Below the pieces are notes generated by a model that was not told the DNA's origin, did no database searches, and worked only from the letters and a program-made list of their open reading frames with translations. The position numbers and the translations under genes were made by a program. A stretch of 64,000 bases of DNA from WTJD01 sp964225175 (GTDB lineage Bacteria > Pseudomonadota > Gammaproteobacteria > Xanthomonadales > SZUA-36): contig CAXQNK010000055.1 in NCBI GenBank assembly GCA_964225175.1, positions 1 through 64,000 of the forward strand, given 5' to 3'. Below are positions 36,219 through 44,696 of the stretch, piece by piece; position 1 is the stretch's first letter; every line of letters begins with the position of its first letter.

Positions 36219-37605
36219 TTAACAGCTCCTCGAATGCCTCTGCGGCGGGATAGGGACGCAATTCGCCGCGGCTGGACAGCGTCTGCGCGGCGGCTTTGCC
36301 CAGGCTCTCAAAGATCAAGCCATAAGCGACGGCGTGAAGCAATCCGCCCGTCAGGGTGCCGATACCGGGAAATGCTTTGAGCGCGTTGCCCGTGATGGCC
36401 AAGGTAATGGTGCTCAGTTTTTTGACTTTGCCGCCGGCTAGTTTCAGAAAGGTTTCGATCTGCACTTCCTTGAACGGGACGTTGTACAGGTTACACAGTT
36501 CCTGGATTAACCGCGTCGCAAGTGCCCCCTGGATTACCAGGTCTGATCCCGGCGCGACCGCAGCCATCGCGCCGATGACCGCACGCTTGGAGTAGCGTTC
36601 GATGAGTTCCTCGGACTGTCGCTCCCGATGCTCATCCCGGGCGGAACTCAACTTCTCAGAGGCAAGGGTCATCACGGCAGTGTCGCGCAGTGATTCCATC
36701 AATGCCCGATTCTCATCCAGGTGCCGTTGTATACCGGAAACCAGTGCAGCGATCTTCACTGGACGCAGTCGGGTTTCGGATTCCTCTGTGCCGTCCAGTA
36801 GCTTTCGAATCACCTCCTCGTGCCCTCCGGCCGAAATCGCCACGATGTCTTCCCGGGGCAAGCCTGATTGCTCGCTGATTCGTGTCAGGATGGCCTTGCG
36901 TTCATCGGGTCCGTAGCGATCCAGCTTGTTCAGGGCCACGAGTACGGGTTTACCGAGCTGGACGAGCATCCTCAGGTGTTCTGCCTGGCTGGCGGTAAGG
37001 TCTTCGTCGCACAGAAAAATCACCAGGTGGGCGCGACGAGCCTCGTCGAGCACTTCCGTTTCATCTTGCAGGTTGAATCCGGGCAAATCGGACAGGATTA
37101 CGGCGTCGCCCGACGGTGATGCCCATCGATGCTGGCGAATCTCTGTGGTTGTTCCAGCCCGGGGGTCGGTCAGCACCTGGGCCTCCGGGACCAATGCTCG
37201 CGCCAGGCTGCTTTTACCGGTGCTGACTTCTCCAAATAGCGCCAGGTGAACCGTTCCTGCCGATTTGCGTTTGCGCTGCTCACTCAGTTCTTGCAGGGCG
37301 GTGCTGACGTCTACACCTGTCCCGGCCGCCCGCACCAGGTCTTCATGCAAGCGGTCTTCGTCGGGGGGTGTATTTTCAACTGCATGCGCATGTTCGGTTT
37401 TCGGCCACAGCCAGTGCCAGGCCAGCAGCATGGTTGCCACGCAAAAGCCGCCCCCAAGAATCAGGATGCCCATTCTCAGGGCTGTGGGTGCAGCTTCCAG
37501 GCGCTCCCATACCGACAGCGCTGTGTCGGTGGCGACCAGCGCGAGCAGCAGGGCGGCGGCTCCTGCTGCAATCAGTCCAACAATGATAATAAATCGGACG
37601 GACAT
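36139..37605 (-). CDS. Membrane GTPase with DUF697-like C-terminus (first of a pair)
   Basis: 488 residues with two N-terminal transmembrane helices (about 5-24 and 43-65), a GTPase domain with P-loop GEVSTGKS at 115-122, switch I Thr in AGTTTEIR, G3 in LSDLPGFN and G4 NKLD, and a C-terminal DUF697-like region (about 330-440) with VIGAMAAVAPGSDLVIQGAL and a glycine-rich helix FPGIGTLTGGLLHAVAYGL. It overlaps the second GTPase gene by 80 bases. Both differ enough that they look like an old duplication or a heteromeric pair. HemE ends 33 bases upstream, so the pair is probably read with the aroK-to-hemE run. Confidence 0.85.
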   Translation of the reverse strand: MSVRFIIIVGLIAAGAAALLLALVATDTALSVWERLEAAPTALRMGILILGGGFCVATMLLAWHWLWPKTEHAHAVENTPPDEDRLHEDLVRAAGTGVDVSTALQELSEQRKRKSAGTVHLALFGEVSTGKSSLARALVPEAQVLTDPRAGTTTEIRQHRWASPSGDAVILSDLPGFNLQDETEVLDEARRAHLVIFLCDEDLTASQAEHLRMLVQLGKPVLVALNKLDRYGPDERKAILTRISEQSGLPREDIVAISAGGHEEVIRKLLDGTEESETRLRPVKIAALVSGIQRHLDENRALMESLRDTAVMTLASEKLSSARDEHRERQSEELIERYSKRAVIGAMAAVAPGSDLVIQGALATRLIQELCNLYNVPFKEVQIETFLKLAGGKVKKLSTITLAITGNALKAFPGIGTLTGGLLHAVAYGLIFESLGKAAAQTLSSRGELRPYPAAEAFEELLSEHLAKHTEDVARMAIEQAKARSSAS

Positions 37606-37638
37606 GGGTCAGGCTCGAAACCAGGTCACGGTTCGGGC

Positions 37639-38709
37639 TCAGTTCACGTGCTGGGCGGGGCTGAATTCAGCAACAGCTTGAATCAACTCGCCCAGGTGAT
37701 CGGGGTCAACCTCAGGCGTGATTCCATGTCCGAGGTTGAAGACATGGCCCGGGCCCGTCCCGAAAGCCCCCAGGGTTGCTTTCACCTGCTCCCTGATTAC
37801 TGGTGGGCTTGCGAGGAGAACGGCCGGGTCGAGATTACCTTGAAGCGCAACCCTGTCACCCACCCTTTTCCGGGCCTCACCGAGATCAATGGTCCAATCC
37901 ACGCCGAGTGCTGCGCAACCGGTTTGGGCCAGAGACTCGAGGTGACCATTGCAACCTTTGCTGAACACAATGACGGGTACCTCGCTGCCATCGGGGGCCG
38001 TGTCAAGACCATCAACAATCCGGGCCATGTAGTCCAGCGAGAATGTTCTGAATGTCTGTGGGCTGAGTACGCCGCCCCAAGAGTCAAAGATTTGTACCGC
38101 CTGCGCGCCGGCCGCGATCTGGGCGTTCAGGTATGTGGTGACGGACTCCGCAAGCTTGGCGAGCAGGAGATGTGCCGTTTCCGGCTGATCGTACAACAGC
38201 GATTTGACACGACCATAGGTTTTGCTTGCACCGCCTTCAACCATGTAAGTGGCCAGTGTCCAGGGACTGCCGCTGAAGCCGATGAGCGGCACCGCGCCAT
38301 CAAGGCGTTGGCGTATCAGGGCCACCGCATCGGTCACGTAGCGAAGTTCGGTTCCAGGGTCGGGGATGGGCAATGCGTCGATCGCGGAGCGCGAGCTCAA
38401 GGGATGATGAAACCGGGGGCCTTCTCCCTCGATGAAGTGCAGGCCCAGGCCCATCGCATCAGGAATGGTCAGGATATCGGAGAACAGGATCGCGGCATCC
38501 AGATCGAACCTTCGCAAGGGCTGCAAAGTGACCTCGCAGGCGAGTTCGGGATTAGTGCACAGATTCATGAAGCTTCCGGCCTGGCGGCGTACCTCTCGAT
38601 ATTCGGGCAAGTAGCGTCCGGCCTGGCGCATGATCCAGACAGGGGTGCGGGTAACTTTTTCCCGGCGCAAAGCCTTCAGGAATAGGTCATTTTTGAGTTT
38701 CGGGGGCAT
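37639..38709 (-). CDS. hemE: Uroporphyrinogen decarboxylase
   Basis: Removes four carboxyl groups from uroporphyrinogen III to give coproporphyrinogen III in heme synthesis. The 356-residue protein has the HemE N-terminal signature TPVWIMRQAGRYLPEYR with its substrate-binding Arg residues, AILFSDILTIPDAMG with the catalytic Asp, the central GFSGSPWTLATYM and the C-terminal NLGHGITPEVDPDHLG. ATG 38709 is chosen; a TTG at 38718 gives three more residues. The start lies inside the end of the SPOR-protein gene (23-base overlap). Confidence 0.97.
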   Translation of the reverse strand: MPPKLKNDLFLKALRREKVTRTPVWIMRQAGRYLPEYREVRRQAGSFMNLCTNPELACEVTLQPLRRFDLDAAILFSDILTIPDAMGLGLHFIEGEGPRFHHPLSSRSAIDALPIPDPGTELRYVTDAVALIRQRLDGAVPLIGFSGSPWTLATYMVEGGASKTYGRVKSLLYDQPETAHLLLAKLAESVTTYLNAQIAAGAQAVQIFDSWGGVLSPQTFRTFSLDYMARIVDGLDTAPDGSEVPVIVFSKGCNGHLESLAQTGCAALGVDWTIDLGEARKRVGDRVALQGNLDPAVLLASPPVIREQVKATLGAFGTGPGHVFNLGHGITPEVDPDHLGELIQAVAEFSPAQHVN

Positions 38710-39256
38710 CGGGTTCAATCAGTTTGAGTTCATCCAGCGGCTTGACAAAAGCCTCGTAAAAGCGGGTCTGTTCAAGGAGCCTGACGCGCGCCGCTATGGC
38801 CTCGGACTGCGCTTGGAAGGGCCCATGAACGACGGCCCATAGTATACGCTCTCCCTGGGCCATAGGCGCGAGGTGATAGGGCCCTTTGATCTTGGTTTGG
38901 GCCTCCGAAATGATGGCCAGGGCCTTTGTTTTTTCGGAGAAGACGCCGAGTTGTACACCCCAGCCCTCTCCGGGCACCGCATTCATGGAGTTCACCGGCA
39001 GACCTGGCGGGTCCGGCGGAGGAATGTGGCCGACCCGCCCCGGCATCATGCTTCGAGACCTGAAGGGCGTCATGCGCTGCGCGCCGGGCCCGGATTGCCC
39101 GGGCTGCCGACTTTTGCGGACGCAGTAATCACCCATATCGATTTCGCTGGGTTCGCAATCCTGGGTTGCACGGGCGGTTTGGGAAACAGGCAGAGTGAAT
39201 AGCGTGACGATCACGCTGCAGCCGCAGGCCAGGGCTCTGGCTAAGCCTCCCGGCAT
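38687..39256 (-). CDS. Secreted SPOR-domain protein (DamX position)
   Basis: 189 residues with a signal peptide (about 1-30, ending TARA), a low-complexity Pro/Arg/Gly linker containing two Cys (about 33-95) and a C-terminal SPOR-like domain (about 97-175) with WGVQLGVFSEKTKALAIISE. SPOR domains bind denuded peptidoglycan at the division septum. Its place right after aroB matches damX in E. coli (aroK-aroB-damX), but it is far shorter and has a cleavable signal rather than a cytoplasmic N-terminus. It overlaps aroB by 16 bases and hemE by 23. Confidence 0.82.
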   Translation of the reverse strand: MPGGLARALACGCSVIVTLFTLPVSQTARATQDCEPSEIDMGDYCVRKSRQPGQSGPGAQRMTPFRSRSMMPGRVGHIPPPDPPGLPVNSMNAVPGEGWGVQLGVFSEKTKALAIISEAQTKIKGPYHLAPMAQGERILWAVVHGPFQAQSEAIAARVRLLEQTRFYEAFVKPLDELKLIEPDAPETQK

Positions 39257-40323
39257 GAACGCACCGCTTCGAGCACCTGTTCCCGGGAGCAGTCCTGGTC
39301 GATGTAAGCTTCGCCAAGCCCCCTAAGAAGCACGAGTCGAAGCTTCCCTGAGACGTTTTTCTTGTCCAGCGTCATGGCGTCCAAGATCGCGTTGGGCTTG
39401 ATAGCTTCATGGAAGCGAGTGGGCAGACCGAATCTGTTGAGTACAGATTGCAGTCGATCTGCAACGCCGGGGGCGAGTCGTCCCCGCTGCTCAGAAAGGC
39501 GCGCAGCGATGACCATACCAATAGCCACAGCCTCGCCATGCAGGTAATGCTCATAACGCGTCAGCGTCTCCAGTGCGTGACCGAAGCTGTGCCCGTAATT
39601 GAGCAGGGCCCTGGTATGGGTCTCTAATTCATCCTCCGCGACCACGGCGGCCTTGTTTTCCACTGATTGCCTCACCATCGTCAACAGGGTCTGCGGATCT
39701 CGTTGACTGATCGCCCCGGCATGGTTTTCGATCCAGTCAAAGAAATCGGCGTCGCGGATCATGCCGTACTTGATCACTTCGGCGATTCCGGCGCGATATT
39801 CGCGGTCCTCCAGCGTGTCCAGGGTTGCCGTGTCGGCAAGGACCCGGGTGGGCTGATGAAATGCGCCGATCAGATTCTTTCCATGGGCGTGATTGACACC
39901 TGTTTTACCACCCACCGAGGCATCAACCTGCGCGAGCAAAGTGGTGGGCGCCTGCACAAAACGGATGCCACGCATGTAGGTGGCGGCCGCAAAACCGCCA
40001 AGGTCCCCGATGACCCCACCGCCCAGGGCGATGAGACAGGCATCCCGGTTGGCCTTCATTGAGACCAGTTCATTGACGATACGGCGCCAACTGGATACCG
40101 TCTTGTGCTGTTCACCGTCAGGAAGAATGAGGCTGTGAGCCCGATCCTTGGGTAAACAGTCGAGGACACGATGCAGGTACAGCGGAGCCACTCGCTCGTT
40201 GCTCACGACCAGGATCAGTCCACCACCAACGCAATCCAGCCAGTGCTCAGGGCTTTCGAGCAGTTTGGCGCCGATGTCGACTCGGTAGCTGCGCTGTCCC
40301 AGAGGTATTTCAACGGTTTGCAT
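39241..40323 (-). CDS. aroB: 3-dehydroquinate synthase
   Basis: Second step of the shikimate pathway: cyclises DAHP to 3-dehydroquinate using NAD and a divalent metal. The 360-residue product has the NAD-binding DGEQHKTVSSW and GGGVIGDLGGFAAATYMRG, the TTLLAQVDASVGGKTGVNH block, and metal ligands in the RAGIAEVIKYG Glu, NYGHSFGHALE His and HGEAVAIGM His. It overlaps aroK by 14 bases, so the two are co-translated. Confidence 0.98.
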   Translation of the reverse strand: MQTVEIPLGQRSYRVDIGAKLLESPEHWLDCVGGGLILVVSNERVAPLYLHRVLDCLPKDRAHSLILPDGEQHKTVSSWRRIVNELVSMKANRDACLIALGGGVIGDLGGFAAATYMRGIRFVQAPTTLLAQVDASVGGKTGVNHAHGKNLIGAFHQPTRVLADTATLDTLEDREYRAGIAEVIKYGMIRDADFFDWIENHAGAISQRDPQTLLTMVRQSVENKAAVVAEDELETHTRALLNYGHSFGHALETLTRYEHYLHGEAVAIGMVIAARLSEQRGRLAPGVADRLQSVLNRFGLPTRFHEAIKPNAILDAMTLDKKNVSGKLRLVLLRGLGEAYIDQDCSREQVLEAVRSCREA

Positions 40324-40867
40324 GCAGATGATCCTCTGGCTCAGGGTGCCAGTGTTGTTTGACCAGTGAGGCCAACTCGTCTGTCACGCGCCTGATGTCC
40401 GAGTGTTTTGATTCAAACACAGCGTCCGCGACTTCCCGGTAGAGTGGGTTACGCTGCGCCGCCAGCTGTTCCAGAAAGGTTTCCCGGTCACTTCTCTGCA
40501 ACAGAGGGCGGCTTTTGTCGCGGGCCAGCCTCAGCAATTGCTGACTGACGGGGGTGCGCAAATAGATCACGAGGCCCGTTTTTTCCATCAGTCTCCTGTT
40601 TTCGTGATCCAGCACAACGCCGCCCCCAGTGGCGATGAGCAGCCCGGTGCGTTCTGAGAGTTGACGAAGCATGTCGCTTTCACGTTTTCTGAAGCCCGCT
40701 TCGCCTTCAATCTCAAAGATCAGATCGACGCTCGCCCCGGTTCGCTGCTCGATTTCCTGATCGCAATCAACGAATTCGAGCCCGAAACGTTCAGCAATTC
40801 GCCGTCCCAGGGTGGTTTTTCCGGATCCCATGGGCCCAACCAGGTAGACGTTATCGTGTTCACTCAT
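40310..40867 (-). CDS. aroK: Shikimate kinase
   Basis: Phosphorylates shikimate at the 3-hydroxyl using ATP. The 185-residue protein has Walker A GPMGSGKTT at about 11-19, FVDCDQEIEQRTG with the shikimate-binding Asp, IFEIEGEAGFRKRE with its Arg, LIATGGGVVL and the lid Arg in KSRPLLQ. First gene of a likely minus-strand operon aroK-aroB-SPOR-hemE-GTPase-GTPase-sulfotransferase. It is divergent from exosortase H with 113 bases between. Confidence 0.97.
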   Translation of the reverse strand: MSEHDNVYLVGPMGSGKTTLGRRIAERFGLEFVDCDQEIEQRTGASVDLIFEIEGEAGFRKRESDMLRQLSERTGLLIATGGGVVLDHENRRLMEKTGLVIYLRTPVSQQLLRLARDKSRPLLQRSDRETFLEQLAAQRNPLYREVADAVFESKHSDIRRVTDELASLVKQHWHPEPEDHLHANR

Positions 40868-40980
40868 CAGGTCTTCCGGATGAGCACGTTTCGGGGTTGC
40901 GTGGGCTGGTCATGGGTGCACGCCCCCCCGGCATTGGGTACCATTCATTTTTGGACACGTTGTGATCAGGCCACCACCGG

Positions 40981-41499
40981 ATGTTACGTTTTTTCATCAT
41001 ATTCACAGTGCTGCTCGTCGGGCTGTTCACACTGGAGATTCTACAGCCGGTGGAAAAGCACGTCATCTTACCCTTCACATCGCTGATCGCGGACATCAGC
41101 GTCTGGTTGGTGAGTGCATTTGATGATTCTGTTCTGGCATCAGGGAATGTCATTCGAGATTCGGTGACGGGCTTTGGGGTGCGCATTGAGCGGGGCTGCA
41201 ATGGCCTTGAAGCCACCATTATCCTTTTTGCCGCGATGTTTGCCTTCCCGGCACCCCTGAAACGGAAAATCATCGGGTTTTGTATCGGCTTTTTGGCCAT
41301 CCAGTCACTGAACCTGGTTCGCATCATCAGTCTTTTTTACCTTGGCCAATGGAACATGACTGTCTTCGAGTGGTTCCACCTCTACCTGTGGCAAGCCCTG
41401 ATCATCCTGGATGCGCTGGTGGTCTGGCTGATCTGGCTGCGAACCCTTCCAAGGGCAGGTGCGCGAGATAGCGAGCCGCCGCTCGCCACACAAACCTGA
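40981..41499 (+). CDS. xrtH: Exosortase H-like membrane transpeptidase
   Basis: Exosortases are membrane cysteine transpeptidases thought to cleave C-terminal sorting tags from secreted proteins. This short 172-residue protein has about four to five hydrophobic helices and the complete catalytic set: Cys73 in ERGCNGLEA, Arg114 in NLVRI and His133 in WFHLYLWQ. Length and motif spelling fit the XrtH subfamily, which in known genomes partners with IPTLxxWG-CTERM proteins. No protein with such a tail is encoded in this window, so its substrates lie elsewhere. Its TGA stop overlaps a CTG codon in frame with pdxH. Confidence 0.88.
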   Translation: MLRFFIIFTVLLVGLFTLEILQPVEKHVILPFTSLIADISVWLVSAFDDSVLASGNVIRDSVTGFGVRIERGCNGLEATIILFAAMFAFPAPLKRKIIGFCIGFLAIQSLNLVRIISLFYLGQWNMTVFEWFHLYLWQALIILDALVVWLIWLRTLPRAGARDSEPPLATQT

Positions 41500-41546
41500 C
41501 GGCACTGCCTTTACCCGCAGAGGCGCTGGAGCGATTTGGTCAGTGT

Positions 41547-42089
41547 ATGGACGCCGCCCTGGCTGCCAAGGAGCCTGAACCCACGGCCATGACCCTGGCG
41601 ACTGTCGACAAAAGCGGTCAGGTCACGGCGCGCATGGTGCTGCTGAAATCCTGGGATGCGCAAGGTTTCGTGTTTTACACCAACACGCTCAGCCGTAAGG
41701 GGCGCCAATTGGCTGAGCATCCCAGGGCGGCACTCGTCATGTACTGGAAAAGCATCGAGCAACAGGTTCGTGTGGAGGGTGCGGTCGAGCCGGTTTCGGC
41801 TGAAGAGGCGGATGCCTATTTCGCCAGTCGGGATCGGGGTTCACAACTCGGCGCCTGGGCCTCGATGCAGTCTGAGCCGCTAGACAATAGAGCCCAGCTT
41901 CTCAAAGCCATAGCCGCCATTGAACTTAAGGGGGTCGGTCGTTCTGTGTCCCGACCACCGCACTGGTCCGGTTATCGTGTTCAGGCTGAAAGAATCGAAT
42001 TCTGGTACGGGCGAAAAAGTCGCCTGCACGATCGTTTCCAGTTCCACATTGAAAATGACCGGTGGGTCAGGCAACGGCTATATCCATGA
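41547..42089 (+). CDS. pdxH: Pyridoxamine 5'-phosphate oxidase (start uncertain)
   Basis: Makes pyridoxal 5'-phosphate from PNP or PMP with FMN. From the first ATG it has 180 residues, shorter than E. coli PdxH (218). FMN- and substrate-binding blocks are present: ARMVLLKSWDAQGFVFYTN, SRKGRQLAEHPRAALVMYW, RDRGSQLGAWASMQS and IEFWYGRKSRLHDRF. The frame stays open upstream to 41472 and encodes LPLPAEALERFGQC, which resembles the E. coli N-terminal helix (DPLTLFERWLSQAC), yet no ATG, GTG or TTG occurs there; only CTG at 41496 (overlapping the exosortase stop as CTGA) and 41505. Either a CTG start is used or the N-terminus is shortened. Confidence 0.9.
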   Translation: MDAALAAKEPEPTAMTLATVDKSGQVTARMVLLKSWDAQGFVFYTNTLSRKGRQLAEHPRAALVMYWKSIEQQVRVEGAVEPVSAEEADAYFASRDRGSQLGAWASMQSEPLDNRAQLLKAIAAIELKGVGRSVSRPPHWSGYRVQAERIEFWYGRKSRLHDRFQFHIENDRWVRQRLYP

Positions 42090-42093
42090 AGGC

Positions 42094-42516
42094 ATGATCT
42101 GCTGGACTCGCAGCGTGGAGATCAGCACTCGTGGCCGTGGGTTCTACCCGCTGGACTCGACTCTGTCACGAGCGGTGTCTGACAGTGGCATCGAATCGGG
42201 ACTGCTGCACGCCTTTATCAGGCACACGAGCGCTTCCTTGCTGGTGACGGAAAACGCAGATCCCGATGTGCTCCGGGACCTTGAGATGTACATGGGCCGA
42301 TTGGTCCAGGATGGGGATCCCGCATTTAGCCATCGCGCGGAGGGGCCAGACGACATGGCCGCGCATGTGCGTTCCGTTTTGACTCGGACCGAACTTTCCC
42401 TGCCCATCAGGAAGCATCGACTTCAATTGGGCACCTGGCAGGGCGTTTTCTTGTGGGAACATCGATTCGATGCTCACCAACGTCGAGTCGAACTGACTCT
42501 GCTCGGTGGAACCTGA
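42094..42516 (+). CDS. yjbQ: YjbQ/UPF0047 family protein (secondary thiamine-phosphate synthase type)
   Basis: 140 residues, the usual size. Conserved blocks are GLLHAFIRHTSASLLVTENAD, a metal-site His in AFSHRAEGPDDMAAHVRSV and the C-terminal LGTWQGVFLWEHR. E. coli YjbQ shows weak thiamine-phosphate synthase activity; the real function is open. ATG 42094 is chosen; ATG 42055 in the same frame would extend into pdxH by 13 codons. It lies just after pdxH (4 bases between stop and start), so it is probably read with exosortase and pdxH. It converges on yggT. Confidence 0.9.
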   Translation: MICWTRSVEISTRGRGFYPLDSTLSRAVSDSGIESGLLHAFIRHTSASLLVTENADPDVLRDLEMYMGRLVQDGDPAFSHRAEGPDDMAAHVRSVLTRTELSLPIRKHRLQLGTWQGVFLWEHRFDAHQRRVELTLLGGT

Positions 42517-42553
42517 CGAAAAATATCACGTTCAGTGCGCGGCAACGCTGAAT

Positions 42554-43090
42554 TCACCACCCCATGAGCAGCAAGAGAAAGCGAATTCCGATCAGGGCAA
42601 ACAAGGGCGACAGGTCAATGCCTGCGATAGGTGGTATCACCCGCCTGATGGGTGCCAATACTGGGTCCGTTAGCTGGTAGAGCAGCGGCACCAGCGGGTG
42701 CCTTGCCCGTCCGCCGAGCCAACTGAGCAGTACCACCCCGATGATCAGAATAAAATAGGTCATCAGTAGCGTGATGCCCAGTTTGATCAGCGCATACATC
42801 AGAATCCCGGGGGGCGTCATGCCCAGCGGGTTGAGTTGGTCAATGACCCAGGTCGACAGGGCCTGGAGGCAAAACATCAGGACGACCGAGGCGGAATCAA
42901 GCCGGCCAATTGAGGGCACGATGCGCCGAATCGGGATGAGCAGGGGGTTGGTCACCTTGATTAGGAATTGGCAAACCGGGTTGTAGAAATCGGCCCTGAC
43001 CCATTGCAGCAATAACCTGAGCATGACCGCTGTCGTGTACAGATCGGTCAGTGTTCCAATCAGGAAACTCATTGCCCGGGCAAAGTTCAT
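42554..43090 (-). CDS. yggT: YggT family integral membrane protein
   Basis: 178 residues made of two similar halves, each with hydrophobic helices and the YggT motif: NPLLIPIRRIVPSIGRLDSA in the first half and DPVLAPIRRVIPPIAGIDLS in the second. YggT proteins sit in the inner membrane and are linked to proC and yggS in many bacteria; a role in osmotic or division functions has been proposed but is not settled. The start is 3 bases after the proC stop, so the pair is co-transcribed. Confidence 0.94.
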   Translation of the reverse strand: MNFARAMSFLIGTLTDLYTTAVMLRLLLQWVRADFYNPVCQFLIKVTNPLLIPIRRIVPSIGRLDSASVVLMFCLQALSTWVIDQLNPLGMTPPGILMYALIKLGITLLMTYFILIIGVVLLSWLGGRARHPLVPLLYQLTDPVLAPIRRVIPPIAGIDLSPLFALIGIRFLLLLMGW

Positions 43091-43093
43091 CTT

Positions 43094-43906
43094 TTAGTCT
43101 CCCGGCTCGGAGAGCTCTTCGCCTCTCTTGACTGCGGCGCGCACTGCGCGCAGCACAGTGTGCTCAAAGCCGTTGGCTTTGAATTCGTCGATCGCGGCTG
43201 CGGTCGTCCCTCCGGGTGTGGTGACCGCTTGGCGCAAACCCGCGACGTCAGATTCAGCCCTAGCAGCCATTTCCCCTGCTCCGCGTGCAGTTTGAACCGC
43301 GAACCGGGCCGCCTGGTCTTCAGGGAGCCCCAATTCGCATGCTGCGGCAGTCAGTGCTTCGATCATAAGATAAAAGTAGGCCGGGCCGCTGCCGGATATT
43401 CCGGTCACCACGTTGATCAGGCGTTCTTCGTCCACCCAGGCGGCAGCGCCCGAGGCAGACATGATGTGTTCGGCCAGTGATCGTTGTAACTCGGAACATG
43501 TTTCGGCCGCGAATAGCCCTGTCATGCCCATCCCGATCAGGGCGGGGGTGTTCGGCATCGCTCGAATCACCGGTTGATCCTCGCCCAGCACTTGCCTTAT
43601 TTGCTCGATCGTGATTCCGGCGGCCACCGATATAACGAGCTGGCTGCTGTGCAGTTCACCAGCGAGTTCTTCCAGCACGCTGGACATCACAAAAGGCTTG
43701 ACGGCAAGGACAATGGCCTGGGCATCTCCAATCGCTCCGGAAATGGCCTCGAATGTTTTGACCCTGGGGACATCACCGAGCCTGCTTCGGACGGCCTGCG
43801 ATGGGTCAATGACGTGAATGTATTGTGGCGGTGAAGATGCCTGCACAAGGCCGCTGATCAGTGCGGTGGCCATGTTGCCGCCACCAATAAAAGCCAGTTT
43901 CATCAT
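43094..43906 (-). CDS. proC: Pyrroline-5-carboxylate reductase
   Basis: Last step of proline synthesis, reducing pyrroline-5-carboxylate with NAD(P)H. 270 residues with the N-terminal Rossmann motif KLAFIGGGNMATALISGL, VLAVKPFVMSSVLEEL, MPNTPALIGMGMTGLFA and the C-terminal signature region LRQAVTTPGGTTAAAIDEF. AAGGA lies 9 bases before the ATG at 43906; the next codon is also ATG. It sits between yggS and yggT, a conserved gammaproteobacterial trio. Confidence 0.97.
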   Translation of the reverse strand: MMKLAFIGGGNMATALISGLVQASSPPQYIHVIDPSQAVRSRLGDVPRVKTFEAISGAIGDAQAIVLAVKPFVMSSVLEELAGELHSSQLVISVAAGITIEQIRQVLGEDQPVIRAMPNTPALIGMGMTGLFAAETCSELQRSLAEHIMSASGAAAWVDEERLINVVTGISGSGPAYFYLMIEALTAAACELGLPEDQAARFAVQTARGAGEMAARAESDVAGLRQAVTTPGGTTAAAIDEFKANGFEHTVLRAVRAAVKRGEELSEPGD

Positions 43907-43921
43907 CGTATCGGGTCCTTT

Positions 43922-44614
43922 TCAGGCATCAAGGGGACGGGCTCCCATCAGGTCTGTGCCCACCCGCACCATGGTGCTGCCTGCTTCAATTGCCAACTCG
44001 AGGTCTGCGGACATCCCTATCGAAAGCGTATCGAGATCATGACCTGCTGTTTTCAAGTCCTCGTAAAGCATACCGATTCTGCGAAAAGTGTCACGCGTTG
44101 ATGAGGGGTCGTCGCTTTGGCGCGGGATGGCCATCAAACCCCTCAAGCGGAGCCTCGGCGAGCCCGCAACCAGCGCAGCGAGTTCGGGCACGGCGTTCGC
44201 CGCAACGCCGGATTTTTGTGCCTCACCCTCCATGTTGACCTGCAGACAGACATTTATGGGTGGCAGCTCGGGTGGCCGGTGTTTCTCCAGCAAGCGTATG
44301 ATTTTCTCCCGGTCGACGCTTTGTATCCAGTCGAAGCGAAGCGCGAGGTCCCGAACCTTATTGGACTGAATGGGGCCAATGAAATGCCAGGTAATATTCA
44401 GGTCCTGCAGCCGGGCTTGTTTTGCGATGGCTTCCTGAGCCCTGTTCTCGCCGAATTCGGATTGCCCAAGGCCATGAAACCGACGAATGAGGTCGGCGCT
44501 TTGCTTCTTGCTGACCGCGAGCAAACGCACCGATTCGGGCTCTCTTCCTGCTCGAGTTGTGGCCTCGCGGATTCGCGTCATCACGTTCTGATATCGGTCG
44601 AGGGCGGACTTCAT
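43922..44614 (-). CDS. yggS: YggS/PLPBP family pyridoxal phosphate-homeostasis protein
   Basis: Binds PLP without known catalysis and helps balance B6 vitamers and amino acid metabolism. The 230-residue protein has the PLP-lysine region LLAVSKKQSADLIR (Lys about 36-37), FGENRAQEA, WHFIGPIQSNKVRDL, LRLRGLMAIPR and the phosphate-binding LSIGMSADLELAIEAGSTMVRVG. Only 15 bases separate it from proC. It is divergent from pilT across a region that carries a dyad element. Confidence 0.96.
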   Translation of the reverse strand: MKSALDRYQNVMTRIREATTRAGREPESVRLLAVSKKQSADLIRRFHGLGQSEFGENRAQEAIAKQARLQDLNITWHFIGPIQSNKVRDLALRFDWIQSVDREKIIRLLEKHRPPELPPINVCLQVNMEGEAQKSGVAANAVPELAALVAGSPRLRLRGLMAIPRQSDDPSSTRDTFRRIGMLYEDLKTAGHDLDTLSIGMSADLELAIEAGSTMVRVGTDLMGARPLDA

Positions 44615-44696
44615 GTTGCGGGGTCTGGGCTCGATGTTCTATGGTTAGCCGTGGGGATGATGGTCGTTGGCATGACGCAATCATGTATTTTGTTTC

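Noticed and set aside
37246..38685. Plus-strand 479-residue open frame across hemE and the GTPase gene
   Set aside because: It is antisense to two well-supported genes, has Gln/His/Gly-rich shadow composition and no family motif.
42517..42553. Terminator between yjbQ and yggT
   Set aside because: Only an imperfect TTCAG/CTGAA pair near an A/T-rich run; too weak to call.
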